This document shows positions 33,612-42,746 of a stretch of 64,000 bases of DNA, piece by piece. The notes under the pieces are model-generated. The model had not been told where the DNA came from. It did no database searches and saw only the letters and a program-made list of their open reading frames with translations. Origin of the DNA: an uncultured Treponema sp. (lineage in GTDB: Bacteria; Spirochaetota; Spirochaetia; Treponematales; Treponemataceae). The first letter of the stretch is position 1, and each line of letters opens with the position of its first letter. The stretch covers positions 124,001 through 188,000 of the forward strand of contig CAKUZR010000001.1 of the NCBI GenBank assembly GCA_934718065.1, written 5' to 3'. The translations under genes and the position numbers were made by a program.

Positions 33612-34739
33612 ATGAACAGGTTTGTGAAGCGTTATTTTATTGACGCGATGAGTGGAATGGCGCAGGGACTTTTTGCGTCTTTGCTGGTTGGAACGATTAT
33701 CCGTACATTGGGGCAGCAGCTGCTCCGTCTTGGTGAAAATCCTATTTTTCAGTTTTTAGTTGATGCAGGCTCGTTTTGCTGCGAAGCGCATGTTGTAGGC
33801 GCGGCAATGGCGGTTGGAATCGGCTTTGCGATGGGCGTGCATGGTCTTGTGCTTTTCAGTTTGATTACAGTCGGGGCGGCCGCAAACACGCTGGGCGGCG
33901 CTGGAGGCCCGCTGGCTGTTCTGATAATCGCAATTATTGCGGCAGAAGTAGGAATGCTCGTAAGCAAGAAAACAAAGGTTGATATTCTTGTTACTCCGGT
34001 TGCGACAATTCTTTCGGGCTGTCTTGTTGCGGTTTTGTGCGCAAAATATATTGGAGTCGCTGCCAGCTGGGTTGGAAAACTTATCATGCTGACAACAGAG
34101 CTTCATCCGTTCGTTATGGGAATTCTGGTTTCAGTAGTTGTTGGAGTTGCGCTGACTTTGCCGATTTCTTCCGCTGCGATTTGCGCGGCTCTTGGACTCA
34201 CGGGGCTCGCCGGCGGTGCGGCTGTTGCAGGCTGCTGCGCTCAGATGGTCGGGTTCGCGGTTATGAGTTTCCGGGAAAACCGTTGGGGCGGTGTTGTTTC
34301 GCAGGGGCTCGGCACATCAATGCTTCAAATGCCGAATATTGTAAAAAATCCAAAAATCTGGATTCCGGCGATTTTAACAAGCGCAATCACAGGCCCTGTT
34401 TCAACGTGCGTTTTCAAAATGACAATGAACGGCGCGGCGGTTTCTTCTGGAATGGGAACGTGCGGGCTGGTCGGCCAAATTGGCGTGATTACCGGCTGGT
34501 TCAATCCAAGCCAGCAGGCGGTGAGCTGGGCGGTTCACAAGGCTGAAAAAGCTGGAATGGCGGCGGAAAAAATTGCGGAAATTTCACAGGAAACTCTTGC
34601 GGTTCATCCCGGATTTATGGAATGGTTCGGGCTTCTGATGGTTTGCTTTGTTCTTCCGGGCGTGATTTGCTGGGCGTTGAGCCTGCTTCTTAGAAAAATT
34701 GGCTGGATAAAAGACGGAGATTTGAAGCTGCCGGAATAA
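33612..34739 (+). CDS. PTS EIIC-type / PfoR-like membrane protein
   Basis: 375 aa from ATG 33612, with GGAG at 33602-33605. About nine to ten hydrophobic segments, Gly/Ala-rich, for example VVGAAMAVGIGFAMGVHGLVLFSLITVGAAANTL by residue 60-95 and AICAALGLTGLAGGAAVAGCCAQMVGFAVMSF. It matches the PTS_EIIC_2 family, which includes PfoR of Clostridium perfringens. No EIIA/EIIB domains or genes adjoin, so it may be a transporter of another kind or a membrane regulator. Inner membrane. Confidence 0.72.
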   Translation: MNRFVKRYFIDAMSGMAQGLFASLLVGTIIRTLGQQLLRLGENPIFQFLVDAGSFCCEAHVVGAAMAVGIGFAMGVHGLVLFSLITVGAAANTLGGAGGPLAVLIIAIIAAEVGMLVSKKTKVDILVTPVATILSGCLVAVLCAKYIGVAASWVGKLIMLTTELHPFVMGILVSVVVGVALTLPISSAAICAALGLTGLAGGAAVAGCCAQMVGFAVMSFRENRWGGVVSQGLGTSMLQMPNIVKNPKIWIPAILTSAITGPVSTCVFKMTMNGAAVSSGMGTCGLVGQIGVITGWFNPSQQAVSWAVHKAEKAGMAAEKIAEISQETLAVHPGFMEWFGLLMVCFVLPGVICWALSLLLRKIGWIKDGDLKLPE

Positions 34740-34759
34740 AGTGATATGCTAATCATATT

Positions 34760-36373
34760 ATGGAAAGCAAATCTCTTATAAAAATAAATAACTGTAGAAT
34801 TGAAAATTCAAAAGGAACTTCACTTCAGAATTTAAGCTGGGAAATGAAATCCGGCGAAGCCTGGCTGGTTGTTGGGCCGAACGGCGGCGGAAAGGCGGAT
34901 TTTCTTCAGGCTCTGGACGGAAGTTTCGGTTCAAAGATTGTTCCGAATCTTCCAAAGAATGAAAAGGAAGTTCCGCTTTATTCAAATCTTTTTGAAGATT
35001 CGGTGGAGTCTGTTTCGCTGGAGCGGGCGGCTCGGATTATTCAGGAAGAACGCGATGAAGATGAAAGTGAATTTATAGAAGGCGGCGTTGACCACGGACG
35101 GACAGGACGCATTTTTATTGCTGAAGGCGTTGTTGGAAAAATAAAAAAAGGTTCTGTTCCGCCGGCTCTTTGCGGTGAACTGGACGCATATCCGGAGATA
35201 AAACTTTGCGGCGTTGAAAAAATTCTTGACCGCGGCATAAAATATATGTCCACTGGCGAAATCCGCCGGACTCTTCTTGCCCGCGCGCTTGTTTCCCGGA
35301 AAAAACTTCTGCTTCTGAGCGATCCTTTTGCCGGTCTTGATGTGGAAAGCCGCGCAATTCTGCTGGATTTTTTTGACACGATTGCAGGCAAGCAGCTGAC
35401 CGACAGCAAAAATGACTCTACTTTTCCGCGGATTATTCTGAGCATGGAACGCTACGTTGAAATTCCTGACGCGATTACAAATGTCCTTGAATTTACAGAC
35501 GGAAAAATTTCGTTCTGCGGAAAAAAATCAGACTACGAAAAAATCGTTGCGGAAAAAACAAAGGAAAACGAAAAGAAACGAAAGGAGAATTACGCAAACT
35601 TTGCGGCGACCGTAAAAAAGCTTAGCAATGAAGTTAATATCGTTATGGGCGTTGAAAATTATCAGCCTGAAAACGACGTTCTTGTTGAAATGCACAATGT
35701 GAATGTTGGCTGGGGCGACCACAAGGTTCTTCGCAATTTGAGCTGGACTTTAAAGCGCGGCGAGCATTGGCTTATCCGCGGTTCAAACGGCTCCGGAAAA
35801 ACTACTCTGCTGGAACTTATCACCGGCGACAATATGCAGGTTTTCAGCAACGACATAAAGATTTTTGGCGCGCCGCGCGGCTCTGGTGAAACAATCTGGG
35901 AAATAAAGCACCGGCTTGGAATTGTTTCCTACCGTCTGCACGTTGAATACAGAATGTTGGGCGGAACCTCCTTGCGCGATGTGATTGTGAGCGGATTCCA
36001 CGATTCAATCGGAATGTACGAAATTCCAACGGACGTGGAAATAGCTGCTGCGGAAGAATGGCTTAAGCTGGGCGGATTTGAAGGGCGCGGAAAGGAATCT
36101 TTTGGCAGTTTGAGTTACGGCGAGCAGCGGGCGATTCTTATTCTTCGTGGAGCTGTAAAATGCCCTCCGATAATGATTCTTGACGAGCCTTGCCATGGCC
36201 TTGATGAGCAGATGCGCCGGAAAACGCTTGATTTGCTTGAGCTTATTGCGGAGCTTGGAACAACAACATTCCTGCACGTAACGCACGAGTCAAGCGAAGT
36301 TTTAAAATGTGAAAAACACGTTCTTGAGCTTCATCCGGACGAAGAACCGATGTATAAAGTTCTTGAGCAGTAA
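34760..36373 (+). CDS. Tandem ABC ATPase, ModF/PhrA-like
   Basis: 537 aa with two ABC modules. Module 2 (residues about 300-537) is complete: RGSNGSGKTTLLELI (Walker A), SFGSLSYGEQRAIL (signature), PIMILDEPCHGLDEQ (Walker B), LHVTHESSEV. Module 1 has GPNGGGKADFLQAL, where Ala replaces the usual Ser/Thr after Lys, and MSTGEIRRTLLARAL with LLLLSDPFAGLDVE, where Asp replaces the catalytic Glu. So module 1 probably binds but hydrolyses poorly. ModF-like proteins are soluble and poorly understood. The ATG has no clear ribosome site; a TATGCT box ends 9 nt before it. Confidence 0.82.
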   Translation: MESKSLIKINNCRIENSKGTSLQNLSWEMKSGEAWLVVGPNGGGKADFLQALDGSFGSKIVPNLPKNEKEVPLYSNLFEDSVESVSLERAARIIQEERDEDESEFIEGGVDHGRTGRIFIAEGVVGKIKKGSVPPALCGELDAYPEIKLCGVEKILDRGIKYMSTGEIRRTLLARALVSRKKLLLLSDPFAGLDVESRAILLDFFDTIAGKQLTDSKNDSTFPRIILSMERYVEIPDAITNVLEFTDGKISFCGKKSDYEKIVAEKTKENEKKRKENYANFAATVKKLSNEVNIVMGVENYQPENDVLVEMHNVNVGWGDHKVLRNLSWTLKRGEHWLIRGSNGSGKTTLLELITGDNMQVFSNDIKIFGAPRGSGETIWEIKHRLGIVSYRLHVEYRMLGGTSLRDVIVSGFHDSIGMYEIPTDVEIAAAEEWLKLGGFEGRGKESFGSLSYGEQRAILILRGAVKCPPIMILDEPCHGLDEQMRRKTLDLLELIAELGTTTFLHVTHESSEVLKCEKHVLELHPDEEPMYKVLEQ

Positions 36374-36388
36374 AAAGGATTTCGTTTT

Positions 36389-37381
36389 ATGAAAAAATTT
36401 TTTGCAAGCCTGCTGATAATTCTCTTGTCAATTTGCGCGCTTTCAGCAAAACCTATGAAAAAATCGTACAAGCAGAAGCCTGTTTCCGGGGAGCCTGTTG
36501 AAATGCAGGAAATTTGGGGCTGGGTTATGCAGAGCCGTTTTTCAGAATTTGACAATGACTACCCTCTTACCGATGTTGGATTTTTTGCCGCCGATGTTGA
36601 CTGCTACGGAAATCTTGCGAACGTTCCGGACAGAAGTTTGCTTTCAAGTTTTCCGGGCCGCGTTCATCTTGTGATTGTGTGCGATTCAAAAAGTCTTACG
36701 CATTTTGTTCTTGACCCGAAATTTGGAATTACAGACAAAATGATTTCTGAAATAATGCAGGCCGCAGAGCCTTTTGACGGAATAAATGTTGACTATGAGC
36801 TGATTCCTGCAAAAGATGCGCAGTTTTTTCTGGATTTTTTGAAAAAACTTGGAGACGAATGTAGAGCCGCTGGAAAAATGTTTTCAGTTTGCGTTCCGGC
36901 GCGTGTCCGCACAATTGAAGACGATATTTTTCCGTACAAGGAAATTGCCGCCTTGTCTGATAGGGTTATGATTATGGCTTACGACGAGCACTGGTCATCA
37001 AGCCGTCCCGGACCGATTGCGTCTATGGACTGGTGCAGAAAAATTGCTGCTTATGCGGAAACCGTTATTCCGAATGAAAAACTTGTTATGGGAATTCCTT
37101 TTTACGGACGCAGCTGGGCTTCTGAAAAACCTGCTCAGGCCTGGTATTTTGAAGGCGTGAACCGGATTGTCGGCCAGTACAAATCAACAAAAGTTAAATA
37201 TATAGAAGATATTCCAAATGTGAATGTAACAATGAAAATTTCTGCTGACGTCTGGTTTGAAGACGCTTATTCAACCGTTGAAAAAATGCGCCTGTACAAA
37301 AATTCCGGCATAGAAAAAATCGCCTTCTGGCGCATCGGCCAGGAAGACAAAGGCGTCTGGCAATGGATGAAGATTGAATAG
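36389..37381 (+). CDS. Glycoside hydrolase family 18 protein (YaaH/CFLE-like)
   Basis: 330 aa, signal peptide (LLIILLSICALSA). The GH18 barrel is seen in FDGINVDYELIP (about 129-140), the DxxDxDxE-type motif with the catalytic Glu and Asn at the first inner Asp position, as in spore-germination YaaH-like enzymes. Others are VMIMAYDEHWSSSRPGPIAS, LVMGIPFYGRSWA and the closing IEKIAFWRIGQEDKGVWQWM. Likely acts on peptidoglycan or N-acetylglucosamine polymers in the periplasm. It starts 15 nt after the ModF-like gene (AAAGGA site). Confidence 0.85.
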   Translation: MKKFFASLLIILLSICALSAKPMKKSYKQKPVSGEPVEMQEIWGWVMQSRFSEFDNDYPLTDVGFFAADVDCYGNLANVPDRSLLSSFPGRVHLVIVCDSKSLTHFVLDPKFGITDKMISEIMQAAEPFDGINVDYELIPAKDAQFFLDFLKKLGDECRAAGKMFSVCVPARVRTIEDDIFPYKEIAALSDRVMIMAYDEHWSSSRPGPIASMDWCRKIAAYAETVIPNEKLVMGIPFYGRSWASEKPAQAWYFEGVNRIVGQYKSTKVKYIEDIPNVNVTMKISADVWFEDAYSTVEKMRLYKNSGIEKIAFWRIGQEDKGVWQWMKIE

Positions 37382-37432
37382 AAGAAATGCGAAACTTTTA
37401 AAAATTGTTGACATAAATATATGAGTGTTTAG

Positions 37433-37509
37433 TTTTTCTCCTATAAGCTCTTGTTTTCTCCTATTTTAGCATATAAAATAGGAGAAAGGTTTAAGCTGTA
37501 GGAGAAAAA
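37433..37509 (+). promoter_or_regulatory. Nested palindromic operator and promoter of fic (first)
   Basis: Inner arms TTTCTCCTATTTTA (37455-37468) and TAAAATAGGAGAAA (37474-37487) are exact inverses; outer arms TTTTTCTCCTA (37433-37443) and TAGGAGAAAAA (37499-37509) repeat the same half-site. The promoter TTGTTT (37451-37456), 17 nt, TAAAAT (37474-37479) lies inside. The last half-site doubles as the ribosome site. Confidence 0.75.
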
Positions 37510-37510
37510 A

Positions 37511-38560
37511 ATGCGGACTTTTGATTATTCAAAACTTCAGAACTGTATCCTTGATACCGAAATATTAGGATTTATTTCTAAAATCAGAGAATACAAAGGG
37601 CGGCAGGAACTTTATGTTCATCAGAAAAAAGATAAACTCGATAGATTAGTAGAAATAGCAAAAATTCAAAGTACAGAAAGTTCAAATAAAATAGAAGGTA
37701 TCGTAACCACAGAATTACGAATCAAACAGCTTGTTGCAGACAAAACAACTCCCCGGAATCGTGACGAAAAGGAAATCATGGGTTACCGTGATGTTCTTAA
37801 TCTCATCCATGAAAATTTCGAATATATTCCGATTACTTCAAATTATATTCTTCAGCTCCATAAATATTTGTATCAATATGCGAGTCCTGATTTTGGAGGA
37901 AAATTTAAGAATGTTCAAAACTATATTGTTGCAGCCATGCCAGACGGAAGTTCTCGGACACTTTTTACACCATTAACACCGATTGAAACTCCGGAAGCTG
38001 TTCAAAATCTTTGCGAAACTTTTAACCGTGCAATGGAATTAGGTGAAATAGAACCTTTGCTTTTAATTGCGAATTTTATCAAAGACTTTTTGTGTATACA
38101 CCCATTTAATGACGGCAATGGAAGAATGTCCAGACTTTTAACAATACTCCTATTGTATCGTTCTGGATTTGTCGTATGCAAATATATAAGTCTTGAAAAG
38201 AAAATCGAAAAAACTAAAGACTCTTATTACGATGTTCTTGAAGCTTCTTCTGAAAATTGGAACGAAGGCACAAATGACAATACTCCGTTTGTAAAATATC
38301 TTTTGGGAATAATACTTTCTGCATACAGGGATTTTGAAGAACGGGTAAATTTGATTGATGATAAACTTTCTGCGGCTGAAACTGTTGAAAATGTTATTAA
38401 AAACCGAATTGGTAAATTTACAAAGAGTGACATTCAGGAAGAATGTCCTGCCCTTGCCCGCCAGACTATCGAGAAAGCCATCAAAGAACTCTGTGATACT
38501 GGCAAAATAGAAAAGAAAGGCAGCGGTCGAACAACTTATTATGTGCGTAAAGATTTGTAA
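37511..38560 (+). CDS. Fic-family AMPylator with winged-helix tail
   Basis: 349 aa. N-terminal Fic_N with the inhibitory helix motif SSNKIEG (about 56-62; S/T-x-x-x-E-G/N, self-inhibiting class II), the Fic core HPFNDGNGRMSRLLTILLL (from about 197) with catalytic His and anion loop, and a C-terminal winged helix (IGKFTKSDIQEECPALARQTIEKAIKELCDTGKIEKKGSGRTTYYV). Fic proteins transfer AMP to hydroxyl side chains of targets; the winged helix suggests self-regulation through the palindromes just upstream. All catalytic residues are present. Confidence 0.88.
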   Translation: MRTFDYSKLQNCILDTEILGFISKIREYKGRQELYVHQKKDKLDRLVEIAKIQSTESSNKIEGIVTTELRIKQLVADKTTPRNRDEKEIMGYRDVLNLIHENFEYIPITSNYILQLHKYLYQYASPDFGGKFKNVQNYIVAAMPDGSSRTLFTPLTPIETPEAVQNLCETFNRAMELGEIEPLLLIANFIKDFLCIHPFNDGNGRMSRLLTILLLYRSGFVVCKYISLEKKIEKTKDSYYDVLEASSENWNEGTNDNTPFVKYLLGIILSAYRDFEERVNLIDDKLSAAETVENVIKNRIGKFTKSDIQEECPALARQTIEKAIKELCDTGKIEKKGSGRTTYYVRKDL

Positions 38561-38631
38561 AGATATGATTATGAAAAAGTTTTTGGAAAAATATGTTTCA
38601 TTGATAAGATACGGCATTGCGCTATGGATTG

Positions 38632-38730
38632 GAAGGGCTGCGAAGCAGTAGTTTTGAGGCGAAGGCGAAAAACTATGAGCCGCGGCTAGTCGGCGAACCC
38701 TGGAAAGCCAGGCCCGAAGGGAGCGCCCGA
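38632..38730. other. GC-rich multi-hairpin element, possible structured RNA or repeat
   Basis: A run of small hairpins in an otherwise AT-rich gap: CTGC-GAA-GCAG (38638-38648), TAGTTTT/AAAACTA (38649-38655, 38669-38675), CCTGG-AAAG-CCAGG (38699-38712), CCC-GAA-GGG (38713-38721). GAGCCGCGGC (from 38678) also occurs in the VR-TR spacer near 16274. No frame or poly-T tail. Confidence 0.5.
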
Positions 38731-38756
38731 TAATTGCTAACAATGAAGGTTTTTGA

Positions 38757-38762
38757 TATATT
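38757..38762 (+). promoter_or_regulatory. Extended -10 box of a leaderless gene
   Basis: TGATATATT with TATATT at 38757-38762, six bases before ATG 38769, and no ribosome site. Confidence 0.5.
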
Positions 38763-38768
38763 TAGTGT

Positions 38769-39260
38769 ATGAGTGAAAAAATTGAAAACTGCCCTTGTGG
38801 TTCGGGGAAAAAATACAGTGAATGCTGTGAACCAATTATTAAAGGAACTGAAAAAGCTGCAACTCCGGAAGCGTTGATGCGCGCTAGATATTCGGCTTAT
38901 GTAACACACGAGATTGATTTTATTGTTGATTCCTGCGAAGAAGGCGAAGGAATTGCTGATATTGACAAGCAGGCTACTGAAGACTGGAGCCGCCAGTCAA
39001 TTTGGCAGGGTTTGCACATTCTTAGAACTGAAGAAAAAGATGATGAAGGCGTGGTTGAATTTATTGCTGACTACACAATGAAACATCTTGTTGAACATCA
39101 CCACGAAATCGCCGGTTTCAAGAAAATCAACGGCGAATGGAAATACGTTGCCGGAAACATCATTCCTGAAACCGTAAAACGCGACGGCGCCAAAATCGGC
39201 CGCAACGACCCATGCCCATGCGGCAGCGGCAAGAAATATAAAAAATGCTGCGGAAAATAA
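38769..39260 (+). CDS. YchJ-family protein with two SEC-C zinc motifs
   Basis: 163 aa. SEC-C motifs at both ends, [13 protein letters not shown] (about 8-20) and [13 protein letters not shown] (about 149-161), flank a YchJ/NTF2-like domain ([47 protein letters not shown]). SEC-C motifs bind zinc and are known from SecA tails. The cellular role is unknown. Likely leaderless, since the -10 box ends 6 nt before the ATG. Confidence 0.88.
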   Translation: MSEKIENCPCGSGKKYSECCEPIIKGTEKAATPEALMRARYSAYVTHEIDFIVDSCEEGEGIADIDKQATEDWSRQSIWQGLHILRTEEKDDEGVVEFIADYTMKHLVEHHHEIAGFKKINGEWKYVAGNIIPETVKRDGAKIGRNDPCPCGSGKKYKKCCGK

Positions 39261-39425
39261 TTTGAAATTTGCGGGCGAGAATTTTTCTTGTAGAAAAGAT
39301 ACTTGTGCGCAAATGAAAAGTTAGCAGCATTTTTGGTAAATTGCTGCGACGAAAGGAGCAGCTACCCTGCTGCGGGAAATGGTTTGAGTTTTGCGGAAAA
39401 TAATTTCCAAACGAAAAAAGTACAA

Positions 39426-40214
39426 ATGTCTGAAAAAATTATAACTGGTTTTCATGCGATAGAAGAGCGCGTTCTGAAGGCGAAGGAAAATAATGCCGGC
39501 GGCGGAATGCGCATTGTTTACAGCAAAATTGGTCCTCGTGTAAAAAAAATTCTTGCGGCGGCAAAGGAAGCGGAAATTTCCTGTTCGCAGGCTGATGACA
39601 AATCACTTGACCGCATGGTTCAAAGTTTGCCGGAAACAAGCCGTGAACACCGCGGAATTGTTCTTTGCGTTTCCGGGGAAAATGAAAAATCCGCGAATCT
39701 TGTTGATTTCGATGAATGGCTGAACGCTTCAAAGGCGAGGCCGGAGGACGAGCGGCAGGTTGTTGTTGTTCTGGACTCAATCACTGATCCTCACAATGTG
39801 GGCGCGATTATCCGAAGCTGCGATCAGTTTGGCGCGAGCCTTGTTGTGCTTCCGGAACGCCGCGGAATAAAAGATGTTGAGTCAAACGAGGTGATTGCCC
39901 GGAGTTCGGCTGGTTCTTCAGCGTGGGTTCCTGTGGCCGTTGTTAATAATCTTGTGCGGACTGTTCAAAAGCTGAAGGAAAACGGATTCTGGTCTTATGG
40001 CGCAGATGCCGGCGGAGAAAATGTTTCAAAGCTGAAATTTTCGCCGCGCTCCGTTATTGTTATGGGCAGCGAAGGTTCTGGAATCGCGCGCCTGCTTGAA
40101 TCTGAATGTGACTCGATTATTTCAATTCCAACTTGCGGAAAAATTGATAGTTTAAATGTTTCTGTTGCTGCCGGAGTTTTGCTTTACGAAAATTACAGGC
40201 AGTGCAATAATTAA
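39426..40214 (+). CDS. rlmB: 23S rRNA (guanosine-2'-O)-methyltransferase RlmB-like (SpoU/TrmH family)
   Basis: 262 aa from ATG 39426 (MSEKIITGFHAIEERV); an upstream TTG/GTG-led extension has no homology. The N-terminal L30e-like substrate-binding domain is followed by SPOUT motifs: VVVLDSITDPHNVGAIIRSCDQFGASLVVLPER (motif 1), IVMGSEGSGIARLLE (motif 2) and ISIPTCGKIDSLNVSVAAGVLLYE (motif 3), which form the knotted SAM site. RlmB methylates G2251 in E. coli 23S rRNA; a related tRNA or rRNA target is possible. Confidence 0.85.
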   Translation: MSEKIITGFHAIEERVLKAKENNAGGGMRIVYSKIGPRVKKILAAAKEAEISCSQADDKSLDRMVQSLPETSREHRGIVLCVSGENEKSANLVDFDEWLNASKARPEDERQVVVVLDSITDPHNVGAIIRSCDQFGASLVVLPERRGIKDVESNEVIARSSAGSSAWVPVAVVNNLVRTVQKLKENGFWSYGADAGGENVSKLKFSPRSVIVMGSEGSGIARLLESECDSIISIPTCGKIDSLNVSVAAGVLLYENYRQCNN

Positions 40215-40218
40215 GAGT

Positions 40219-41814
40219 ATGACTGAAAATAAAAAGATTGTGGTTGCCGTCACTGGTGCTGATGGCGCGATGGGCGGTGAAGTTGTAGCGCATTTGCTTG
40301 CTTCCAGGAAGAATTTTGAGCTTAGGCTTTTTGTGTATAACCACGTGAAGCATTACAGGGCTTTCTTCAAGAATCTTTTAAGAAAAGGCAGAGGCCGGAT
40401 TACAATTGTAAAAGGCGACCTTGGAAACTATGATGATGTTGAGCAGCTTGTGAGCGGTACGGATTACGTAGTTCACTGCGGCGCGGTGATTCCTCCAAAA
40501 GCTGACCACAATCCTGAAAATACAGTAAGAACGAATTTTGGCGGCACAAAAAATATTGTTGACGCAATTATGAACAGCGGCCGTGCAGACCAGATAAAAC
40601 TTGTTCATATTTCAACAGTCGCTGTTTATGGAAACAGAAACTACAAGCATATGTGGGCGCGCATGGGCGATCCTGTTATGTCTTCCGCATACGACTATTA
40701 TTCAGCGGCGAAAATAAAAGGCGAACGTTATGTTTTGGAAAGCGACTTGCCGAACTGGGTTGTTTTGCGCCAGACTGCGGTTTACCACAAATATTTTCTG
40801 GCGAACAATATGAATGACGGTCTGATGTTCCACACTTGCTGGAACGCGCCTCTTGAATGGATTACTGACCGTGATTCAGGCTTGTGCATTCAAAATATTA
40901 TTGAACGCGACCTGGACGGAAAGCTTAACGGTTTCTGGAAAAATGACTACAACATTGGCGGTGGAGCTTCTTGCCGCGAAACTGGATATGAAACATTTAA
41001 CTCTGGATTTGCGCTTATGGGAGCCGGCGCGGAAAAATTCTTTGAGCCGTACTGGAATATTCCCCGCAATTTTCACGGAGTTTGGTATACGGACAGCCAT
41101 ATTCTTGATGAATGGCTCGGCTATCGCACGGAAAGCAGCGCGGACTATTGGCGGCGGATGCGCAAGGAGCTTTGGTATTACTGGTTTGGCCGCATAGTTC
41201 CGTCTGTTCTTATAAGAAAACTGGCGATTGAACGTCTTTTGAAAAACAGCAATGCGCCGATGAACTGGATTCGGCTTGGCAAAAAAGGCAGAATTGATGC
41301 GTTTTTTGGCGGCAAGGAAGCGTTTGATTCAGAGCCGAAAACCTGGAAGGAATTTCCGGTTCTTGCAAAAGGCCAGAGCCCTGAAGGTTCAATTGATTAC
41401 AGCGACTTGAAGGATGAATCCAAGGCTGAAAAATTCAAGCTTGACCACGGTTATGATGAAACAAAACCTGATTCTGAAATCGATATTGAGGACTTGAAGG
41501 CTGCCGCAAAATTCCGTGGCGGCGATGTTGTTTCTTCTTCGATGGGAAAAGGAAATCTTTTTGATAAAATTACCTGGAAATGCCACAACGGGCATACTTT
41601 TGAAGCGAGGCCTTTTACAATTTTAAAAGCTGGTTTCTGGTGTCCGGAATGTTGCGAGGCTTTGCCAAAATGGTCATTTGATAAAGCTGCCGCAAACGTT
41701 CCTTTCTATGCGCAAGTTTGGTATGACACTCATTCAAAGTCTGAAGAAAACAATGTTTATCCTTATGATGAGCATGAAGATGATGATATGATTGTTCCGG
41801 TGGAAAAACTTTAG
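40219..41814 (+). CDS. NAD(P)-dependent epimerase/dehydratase with C-terminal zinc-ribbon-like domain
   Basis: 531 aa from ATG 40219, 4 nt after rlmB. Extended SDR: VTGADGAMGGEVVAHLL (nucleotide-binding), VVHCGAVIPPKADHNPENTVRTNFGGTKNIVDA, STVAVYG and the active-site YYSAAKIKGER (YxxxK). Residues about 350-531 extend beyond the usual SDR length and contain CHNGHTFEARPFTILKAGFWCPECC, a His/Cys zinc-binding-like cluster. The substrate is not evident, and the fusion is unusual. Located next to the EFR1 flavodoxin-ferredoxin. Confidence 0.8.
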   Translation: MTENKKIVVAVTGADGAMGGEVVAHLLASRKNFELRLFVYNHVKHYRAFFKNLLRKGRGRITIVKGDLGNYDDVEQLVSGTDYVVHCGAVIPPKADHNPENTVRTNFGGTKNIVDAIMNSGRADQIKLVHISTVAVYGNRNYKHMWARMGDPVMSSAYDYYSAAKIKGERYVLESDLPNWVVLRQTAVYHKYFLANNMNDGLMFHTCWNAPLEWITDRDSGLCIQNIIERDLDGKLNGFWKNDYNIGGGASCRETGYETFNSGFALMGAGAEKFFEPYWNIPRNFHGVWYTDSHILDEWLGYRTESSADYWRRMRKELWYYWFGRIVPSVLIRKLAIERLLKNSNAPMNWIRLGKKGRIDAFFGGKEAFDSEPKTWKEFPVLAKGQSPEGSIDYSDLKDESKAEKFKLDHGYDETKPDSEIDIEDLKAAAKFRGGDVVSSSMGKGNLFDKITWKCHNGHTFEARPFTILKAGFWCPECCEALPKWSFDKAAANVPFYAQVWYDTHSKSEENNVYPYDEHEDDDMIVPVEKL

Positions 41815-41823
41815 TCTGCAAAT

Positions 41824-42744
41824 ATGAAAAAAGCTGTAATTTACGTTTTTAGCGGAACTGGAAACACGCGGATGGTCGCGGAGCTGTACAAGCAGAATCT
41901 GACGGAATATGAAACCACGATTTATGACGTTAAGATGAAAAAAAACGGCTCGAAATTTGAATTTGAGGCGTTTCCAGACCCGAACGAATTTGATTTGATT
42001 GGATTCGGGCATCCTGTTTATGGATTCAATATTCCAAAGCCATTTGATGATTTTATAAATCTTTTGCCAACGCTGAAAAAATCTGCAAAATCATTTGTGT
42101 TTAAAACCAGCGGCGAAGGTTTGTTCATAAATGAATTTTCTTCGCAAAGGCTTATCCGGAAAATGGAAAAGAAAGGCTGCGAATTCGTTTCGGACCGGCA
42201 TTATGTAATGCCTTACAATATGATTTTCAGGCATACACCGGAAATGGTCAAACGTGAATGGCTTTACGCAAAGGCTTACGCGCGGCTTTCATGCAAGGAA
42301 ATTCAGGAAGGCAAGACCGATAAGGTTCATATAAATCCCCTGCTCCGCTTTTGGGTTCCGCTTGTCCGCATTGAATGGATTTATTATCCGCTTTCCGCGC
42401 CGGTTTCGTTGAAAGTTGATATGAAAAAATGCGTAAAATGCCAGAAATGCGTAAAAAACTGTCCGCTGAACAACATTTCATTCAACGGAAAGAAATTCAG
42501 TTTTGGCCATAACTGCACAATGTGCACCTGCTGTTCTTTTGGCTGCCCTACGAGCGCAATCAGCATTGGACTTTTAAACGGCTGGAAAATCAACGGCTCG
42601 TACAACATAGAAAAAACAGCCGCCGACGAAAAAATAGAGTCCCCGGAAATCGGGAAACTCTATTCAGGCCTTCATCCTTGGCTTTACAAAAAATATTACC
42701 GCCGGCTTGATATGAAATTCATTGCCGCCGGCGTTGAGCTGTAA
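41824..42744 (+). CDS. EFR1-type flavodoxin-ferredoxin fusion
   Basis: 306 aa. N-terminal flavodoxin-like domain (VIYVFSGTGNTRMVAELYK binds FMN phosphate) and a C-terminal 2[4Fe-4S] ferredoxin: CVKCQKCVKNCP (about 204-215) and CTMCTCCSFGCP (about 235-246). EFR1-family ferredoxins carry electrons in anaerobes; the partner is unknown. It starts 9 nt after the epimerase gene, so both are probably co-transcribed and the epimerase may be a redox enzyme partner. Confidence 0.88.
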   Translation: MKKAVIYVFSGTGNTRMVAELYKQNLTEYETTIYDVKMKKNGSKFEFEAFPDPNEFDLIGFGHPVYGFNIPKPFDDFINLLPTLKKSAKSFVFKTSGEGLFINEFSSQRLIRKMEKKGCEFVSDRHYVMPYNMIFRHTPEMVKREWLYAKAYARLSCKEIQEGKTDKVHINPLLRFWVPLVRIEWIYYPLSAPVSLKVDMKKCVKCQKCVKNCPLNNISFNGKKFSFGHNCTMCTCCSFGCPTSAISIGLLNGWKINGSYNIEKTAADEKIESPEIGKLYSGLHPWLYKKYYRRLDMKFIAAGVEL

Positions 42745-42746
42745 AT

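Noticed and set aside
38632-38730. tRNA or tmRNA gene
   Set aside because: No cloverleaf, no T-loop GTTCRANYC pattern and no CCA end; only short unrelated hairpins.
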